Assembly (NCBI GenBank): GCA_021813595.1
Contig: JAKAKF010000035.1
Location: forward strand, 1 to 9,172
Source: a bacterium
GTDB lineage: Bacteria; SZUA-79; Acidulodesulfobacterales; Acidulodesulfobacteraceae
DNA length: 9,172 nucleotides
Reading direction: 5' to 3'
Part shown: positions 5,584 to 9,172 of the stretch, piece by piece
Layout: the number at the start of each line of letters is the position of its first letter
How positions within the stretch are numbered: position 1 is the stretch's first letter
Notes under the pieces: generated by a model
Database searches by the model: none
Told to the model about the DNA's origin: nothing
Seen by the model: the letters and a program-made list of their open reading frames with translations, nothing else
Translations under genes and position numbers: made by a program

Positions 5584-5614
5584 TCAAGAAAAATAACCGG
5601 AAATTAAAGGTTAT
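5584..5614 (-). terminator. Weak intrinsic terminator candidate after the TPR gene
   Basis: On the minus strand, ATAACC (5614-5609) pairs with GGTTAT (5598-5593) around a 10-base loop, followed by a T-rich run TTTTCTT. It begins 17 bases after the stop of the TPR-like gene, the right place for a terminator, but the stem has only two G-C pairs. Confidence 0.38.
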
Positions 5615-5630
5615 GGCCGCCGTTTCTGTG

Positions 5631-6605
5631 CTATTTAACGTTTAAATCGAAAGCCTTTTTGAAAAATATTTCAGCCTCGGCGGATTTTCCAGAATTTTTC
5701 AGGCATCTGGCATATTCGTAGTAATATCTGGGATTGCCCGGATTATAATTTATCGCGCGTTTGAAATACCTTAGCGCTTTCTCGTAAAACCCCGCTATTT
5801 TTTCTTTCATTTCGCCGCCGTAAACGTATAGATAAGTATTTTCGCCGGAATTATCCGCTTTGCGGAACATAGTTTTGTTTTTTCCGCCGTTTCTTTCTTC
5901 GCCGTAAACGCAATCGGCAAGCTCGTCCGTTATAAACAGTCCGTTCATAAAAAATATTTCGTCTTTAGTATAATATCCTTCTATTTTTTCCCTCCATCCG
6001 GACAGTATTACAAAGAACTTGTCGTAAGTTTTATTAAAAAGGTTTTCGTCGAAACCAGCCGCTATTCTTTCCAGCCTTTCTTTCCTGAATTCCGCAAACG
6101 GGTCTTCTTCGCCGCCGCTTTCGTACCCGTCGGCTAATTTCTTTTCCTTTTCCCCGTTCAGCGATAAAAAGGGTATTTCCCTGCAGTAAATAAGAAGATT
6201 GTAAAAAAAAGCCAGAGCGCCCGCTTCCCTGATTTCGTATAAAAATTTGCACAGGTCGGATAGATAAGGACATAGGTAATTCCTGCCGTTAAGCCTCGGC
6301 GCGGATTTCCACAGCTCTTCGTAAGTTTCTACCAGGGCGGGAATATATTTCCTGTCGTATCCGGCAAGTTTCTTTAAAGCGGAAATTACGGTTTGATAAT
6401 AACTGCAGAGGAGTTCTTCGAAAATTATGCCGTTTTCCGTCCCGCCGGTTAATTTATCAGATTCCCCTGATTCCGCAGATTTTCCGGTTTCAAGCCTGCA
6501 TTGTTCGAGATAAGCAGCGAAAGCCATCCTGAACATTTCTACATGCGTTGCGAGCAGTTCGTATTTTTTAGATTCCGAATTATTATTCCGATTGTTCGTT
6601 CCCAT
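5631..6605 (-). CDS. Unrecognised helical protein with C-terminal TPR-like repeat
   Basis: This is a 324-residue protein I cannot assign to a named family. The N-terminal start is polar and Asn/Ser-rich (MGTNNRNNNSESKKYE). The body is helical with many aromatics (LAFFYNLLIYCREIPFLSL), broken by acidic or Gly-rich linkers. The last 52 residues (273-324) read as tetratricopeptide helices: FYEKALRYFKRAINYNPGN, then RYYYEYARCLKNSGKSAEAEIFFKKA, with the NPGNP turn and small residues at canonical places. TPR units usually bind peptides or partner proteins. No signal peptide is seen, so it is probably cytosolic. A GTG 18 bases upstream keeps the frame open, but it lies inside the ribosome site GGTGGAAGG; ATG 6605 sits 10 bases behind GGAAGG and is preferred. 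It follows the HNH gene by 92 bases, same strand, probably one transcript, suggesting a partner, chaperone or immunity role. Confidence 0.78.
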   Translation of the reverse strand: MGTNNRNNNSESKKYELLATHVEMFRMAFAAYLEQCRLETGKSAESGESDKLTGGTENGIIFEELLCSYYQTVISALKKLAGYDRKYIPALVETYEELWKSAPRLNGRNYLCPYLSDLCKFLYEIREAGALAFFYNLLIYCREIPFLSLNGEKEKKLADGYESGGEEDPFAEFRKERLERIAAGFDENLFNKTYDKFFVILSGWREKIEGYYTKDEIFFMNGLFITDELADCVYGEERNGGKNKTMFRKADNSGENTYLYVYGGEMKEKIAGFYEKALRYFKRAINYNPGNPRYYYEYARCLKNSGKSAEAEIFFKKAFDLNVK

Positions 6606-6697
6606 AATTTTTAAGCCTTCCACCGTGATATGTTATGTAATTAATGACGCGTTATTTTTATTTAACCTTATTTAAATTTAATGGACGTTAGGTTATA

Positions 6698-8020
6698 TTA
6701 TATGCCAGTCGCCAATTCTTTGACGATATTAATCAATGCCGTTTTAGCGATGTTCTTTTCCGTTTCGCCGTCCGTTTTTGCGGCAAGCAGTCTAAGTTCC
6801 TCCCCCGTTTTGCCGTCTATAAACAGCAGTCTTAAATTTTCGCCCGTATCCGTCATCATAGCAAGTCTCATCGCGGAATTTGCTTCCACGTCCAGTTTGA
6901 TATCGTTAAGCATTATTTTGTCGTTTAGAGCCAGATTGCTAATAGTTTCTAAAAGCCGGACATAAGTTTTTTCTTTGGTTATGTTTTCGGATTTAACGGT
7001 ATTTCCGGCTTCCGAATTAAAATAGCGCTCCCTGTAATAGCCGGTATTCTTATCTATCAGGATTTTATAAGAATCGGCGAGCCTGTGAGCGTCTTCGCCT
7101 ATAGCGATAAGATTGCGGACGTTTTCTTTGCCGTCGTCCTGAAGCTGGTTTATATGGTGGACTTCTATCCTCTCCAGAATTTCGTCCCTTTCGTTTCTTT
7201 TTAAGCCGCTTAAAAACTGCATATCCCTTGTCTTTACGTAATTCATAATCTTCTGCCAGTTGTGGATGGATTCGATTTCTAAAATTTTTTTATCGTTCAC
7301 CGTTACTTTGATATTTCTAAAGCCGTCCGTAGTATCTTTATATTCCTTGAGTATGCCAAGTTCCGGCCGCTTATCTGTATCGGAAAATATATCCGAATGT
7401 TTTTTGTCGAACTTGAATTTATAGGAAGACGGGATTTCGCTGATAGAGTATTTTACCTGTTTTATGCCGCCGCCGGACGCCTCCCCGGTTTCAATATTTA
7501 TAACTCCGGGCGCGGTATTTTTTGCGTCTATTGCTATCGGTAACCGCTTAAGGTCGAAATAATTGTCCAGCGTAAATTTCGATAATTTATAATCTTCGTT
7601 GAATTTTTCGTCGTATTTTGCATAATTTCCTGCATATTTCGCCGAATTAATTTTATTGAATTTTTCCGAGGACATAATAATATTTTTTACCGTTATATTT
7701 CTGCCGTATGGCGTCATAGAATTAAAAGACGCCCCCTGAACTTCTACGAAATTATTTTTTATAAATAAATCGTTAAAATTGTTTTTAACGTCTTTATCTA
7801 TAAAGCCGTATGTATTCAATAAGAAATTTTCGTCGTTTTTTATAATAAAACCGGAATTTAAAAGCGCTTTTATCTCTCTTTCGCCTGAGGAAATGCTACG
7901 GGATTTAATCGGCTCCAAACCGGAGTTTCGTTTATCTTCGGATGTTTTAACGCTTAAGCCGCGGCCGCCGGTATTTTTTTCCGCCGGCAAACCTTCGCCG
8001 CTCCATATGTTTATTTCCAT
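6698..8020 (-). CDS. Large protein with HNH-type nuclease motif; family not recognised
   Basis: The 440-residue chain contains a clear HNH pattern: EVHHINQL (285-292, His288/His289), KENVRNLIAIG (298-308, Asn303) and final DAHRL with His312. This is the beta-beta-alpha metal site without the CxxC zinc knuckles of many HNH enzymes. Residues 1-50 are Gly/Ser/Lys-rich and probably disordered. Residues 55-270 are an unrecognised mixed domain rich in Asn, Lys and aromatics. After the nuclease, residues 384-422 form three 13-residue units with TGE-x-LRLL at 392-399 and 405-412, resembling a beta-hairpin; the hairpin wording recalls FlaG-type proteins, by eye only. No signal peptide or membrane helix. 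ATG 8020 has GGGAG eight bases upstream. Candidate roles are nuclease toxin/effector, homing or mobile-element endonuclease; DNA target and function are unknown. Confidence 0.75.
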   Translation of the reverse strand: MEINIWSGEGLPAEKNTGGRGLSVKTSEDKRNSGLEPIKSRSISSGEREIKALLNSGFIIKNDENFLLNTYGFIDKDVKNNFNDLFIKNNFVEVQGASFNSMTPYGRNITVKNIIMSSEKFNKINSAKYAGNYAKYDEKFNEDYKLSKFTLDNYFDLKRLPIAIDAKNTAPGVINIETGEASGGGIKQVKYSISEIPSSYKFKFDKKHSDIFSDTDKRPELGILKEYKDTTDGFRNIKVTVNDKKILEIESIHNWQKIMNYVKTRDMQFLSGLKRNERDEILERIEVHHINQLQDDGKENVRNLIAIGEDAHRLADSYKILIDKNTGYYRERYFNSEAGNTVKSENITKEKTYVRLLETISNLALNDKIMLNDIKLDVEANSAMRLAMMTDTGENLRLLFIDGKTGEELRLLAAKTDGETEKNIAKTALINIVKELATGI

Positions 8021-8068
8021 TTAATCCGCTCCCTTTTGCCTTTTCTATTCATTTTTAATATGTATAAT

Positions 8069-8077
8069 AATATATCA
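8069..8077 (-). promoter_or_regulatory. Extended -10 promoter candidate for the HNH-TPR unit
   Basis: On the minus strand the sequence is TGA-TATATT, with 5 of 6 hexamer matches and a TGn extension. The expected start near 8062 leaves about 42 bases before the ATG, including the ribosome site. The region is very AT-rich, so other -10-like words exist and no convincing -35 is seen. Confidence 0.38.
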
Positions 8078-8106
8078 AACGAATGTTGCGGCATTATGAC
8101 GATAAT

Positions 8107-8150
8107 GTTTCGTTTTCGTTAAATTTTCGTTAAAAATATGTTAAAAAAAA
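8107..8150 (+). promoter_or_regulatory. 11-bp-periodic GTTAAA repeats (operator or phased A-tracts)
   Basis: GTTAAA occurs at 8118-8123, 8129-8134 and 8140-8145, starts exactly 11 bases apart, and a degenerate fourth unit begins at 8107 (GTTTCG). Two units share a perfect 11-base tandem TTTTCGTTAAA (8113-8134). The last copy coincides with the -35 position of the cysS promoter. Direct repeats at helical period are typical of OmpR/PhoB-type response regulators that activate from the -35. Phased A/T-tracts giving bent DNA are the alternative. Confidence 0.5.
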
Positions 8151-8169
8151 GTCTTAGATATGATAAGAT
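8141..8169 (+). promoter_or_regulatory. Promoter candidate of cysS
   Basis: TGA-TAAGAT (extended -10, hexamer 8164-8169) lies 17 bases after TTAAAA (8141-8146), a 4-of-6 match to TTGACA. The start would be near 8176, giving a leader of about 60 bases with no T-box features. The -35 overlaps the last GTTAAA repeat, suggesting activator dependence. A direct repeat GATATG (8157-8162, 8167-8172) overlaps the -10. Confidence 0.42.
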
Positions 8170-8237
8170 ATGAAGTCACGGCATATATATATTAAAATTA
8201 TTAAAAATTAATAAATCAGAACCGGCAGATTCCGAAT

Positions 8238-9172
8238 ATGGACAGAAATATATATATATATAATACGCTTTCACTCTCGAAGGAGCTTTTCAAGCCTATA
8301 AACGAGGACAGGGTTTTAATGTACGTATGCGGAATAACCGCATACGACCTGTCGCATATCGGCCATGCAAGAGCTTATATTACTTTCGATATAATCTACC
8401 GTTATTTAACGCGGCTCGGTTATAACGTCGTTTACGTCAGAAATTTTACCGATATAGACGATAAAATCATAAAAAAAGCAAACGATGAAAATTCGACGGT
8501 AGAAAAAATCTCCTCGAAATATATAGGCGAATACCATAAAGATATGGACGCCCTTTATGTTTCAAAGCCGGCTTACGAGCCTAAAGCGACGGAAACTATT
8601 CCCGAAATGATAAATTTGGCTTCGGGTTTGATAAAAAAAGGCAATGCTTACGAGATAAACGGAGACGTTTTTTTCAGAGTCGCTTCTTTTAAAGATTACG
8701 GCAAACTTTCCCATAAAAATATAGACGAGCTTATCGCGGGTTCCAGAATACCGGTAAATGAAGAAAAGGAAAATTTTCTCGATTTTGCCCTCTGGAAAAA
8801 ATCTAAGGAAGGCGAGCCGTCGTGGGACAGTCCTTGGGGGAAAGGCAGGCCGGGATGGCATATAGAATGTTCCGCAATGAGCATGAAGTTTCTCGGCGAA
8901 AGCATCGATATACACGGAGGAGGCTCAGACCTTATATTTCCCCATCACGAAAACGAGATAGCCCAGTCCGAAAGCTATACCGGCAGAAATTTTGTAAATT
9001 ACTGGATTCATAACGGATTTGTCAACATAAACAGCGAAAAGATGTCGAAATCCCTTAAAAATTTTATTACCATAAGAGACGTTCTCGATAAATTTCATCC
9101 GGAAGCCCTGCGCCTCTTTTTTATGTTCACTCATTACAGGTCTTTCATAGATTTTTCGTTTGAAGGCGTAGA
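8238..9172 (+). CDS. cysS: Cysteinyl-tRNA synthetase (3' end beyond the window)
   Basis: CysS charges tRNA-Cys with cysteine using ATP; it is a monomeric class I synthetase of the cytosol. The visible 311 codons cover the catalytic domain: [33 protein letters not shown] with HIGH at 40-43, [40 protein letters not shown], and KMSKS at 268-272. The zinc ligands expected from the E. coli enzyme are all present (Cys31, Cys211, His236, Glu240). About a third of the protein, the anticodon-binding part, lies past the edge. ATG 8238 is the only reasonable start: it aligns with the family N-terminus, and the frame is closed by TAA at 8202-8204 with no other start between. No clear Shine-Dalgarno sequence precedes it, which is unusual here. 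The divergent neighbour is the HNH gene. Confidence 0.97.
   Translation, partial: MDRNIYIYNTLSLSKELFKPINEDRVLMYVCGITAYDLSHIGHARAYITFDIIYRYLTRLGYNVVYVRNFTDIDDKIIKKANDENSTVEKISSKYIGEYHKDMDALYVSKPAYEPKATETIPEMINLASGLIKKGNAYEINGDVFFRVASFKDYGKLSHKNIDELIAGSRIPVNEEKENFLDFALWKKSKEGEPSWDSPWGKGRPGWHIECSAMSMKFLGESIDIHGGGSDLIFPHHENEIAQSESYTGRNFVNYWIHNGFVNINSEKMSKSLKNFITIRDVLDKFHPEALRLFFMFTHYRSFIDFSFEGV

Noticed and set aside
6606..6623. GTG start at 6623 for the TPR-like gene
   Set aside because: The GTG is part of the ribosome site GGTGGAAGG that serves ATG 6605.
6663..6702. Promoter or operator between the HNH and TPR genes (TAACCT/AGGTTA pair and a TATAAT on the minus strand)
   Set aside because: The TATAAT overlaps the HNH stop codon without a -35 or TGn, and the inverted pair is only 6 bp; co-transcription is simpler.
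8041..8237. T-box leader upstream of cysS
   Set aside because: No T-box core sequence or specifier stem is visible; the leader is short and AT-rich.
8562..9134. Several minus- and plus-strand open frames at the right end
   Set aside because: They are shadows in other frames of cysS, whose protein motifs are unmistakable.

Overview
The window reads as an AT-rich bacterial chromosome segment: many ATA, AAA and TTA codons, standard stop codons, strong GGAGG-type ribosome sites and sigma70-like promoters, several with an extended -10 (TGnTATAAT). The genes shown (queC, hemB, an aldehyde dehydrogenase, cysS) are housekeeping types. Together with dispersed palindromic repeats of the 'cattgcgag' and 'cattcccgcg' kinds, they fit a free-living low-GC Gram-negative, such as an uncultured former-deltaproteobacterial lineage. 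This placement is an impression of style, not a phylogenetic result.

Left part (1-4720), mostly metabolism. A possible C-terminal tail of an upstream gene (3-86) is followed by a long hairpin repeat (99-195). A pyridoxamine-phosphate-oxidase-like FMN protein (421-792, +) converges with queC (784-1512, -); their 3' ends overlap by 9 bp. queC and hemB (1590-2570, +) diverge from a compact promoter region of 77 bp, in which the queC promoter lies so close to its ATG that the mRNA would be almost leaderless. Behind hemB is a composite nested inverted repeat (about 2601-2822). A small zinc-ribbon protein (2911-3171) follows with its own promoter. Next is an aldehyde dehydrogenase (3302-4720), whose near-perfect TTGACA/TATAAT promoter sits behind three TArGCGG direct repeats.

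Right part (4768-8020), accessory in character. It begins with a type II toxin-antitoxin pair, an AbrB/MazE-like antitoxin and a PIN-domain toxin, with promoter TTGCAT-N17-TATTAT. On the opposite strand is a two-gene unit read right to left. It consists of a 440-residue protein with an HNH-type nuclease motif, then a 324-residue protein with C-terminal TPR-like helices, and it ends at a weak terminator-like hairpin. I do not recognise either protein as a named family member. They are the best candidate here for an undescribed system, such as a nuclease effector with a partner.

Right edge. cysS (8238 to beyond 9172) encodes cysteinyl-tRNA synthetase with all signature motifs in the visible part, and is cut by the window end. 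Its upstream region carries GTTAAA three times at exactly 11-bp intervals, the last copy falling at the -35 position. This looks like an operator for a tandem-binding regulator or a set of phased A-tracts.
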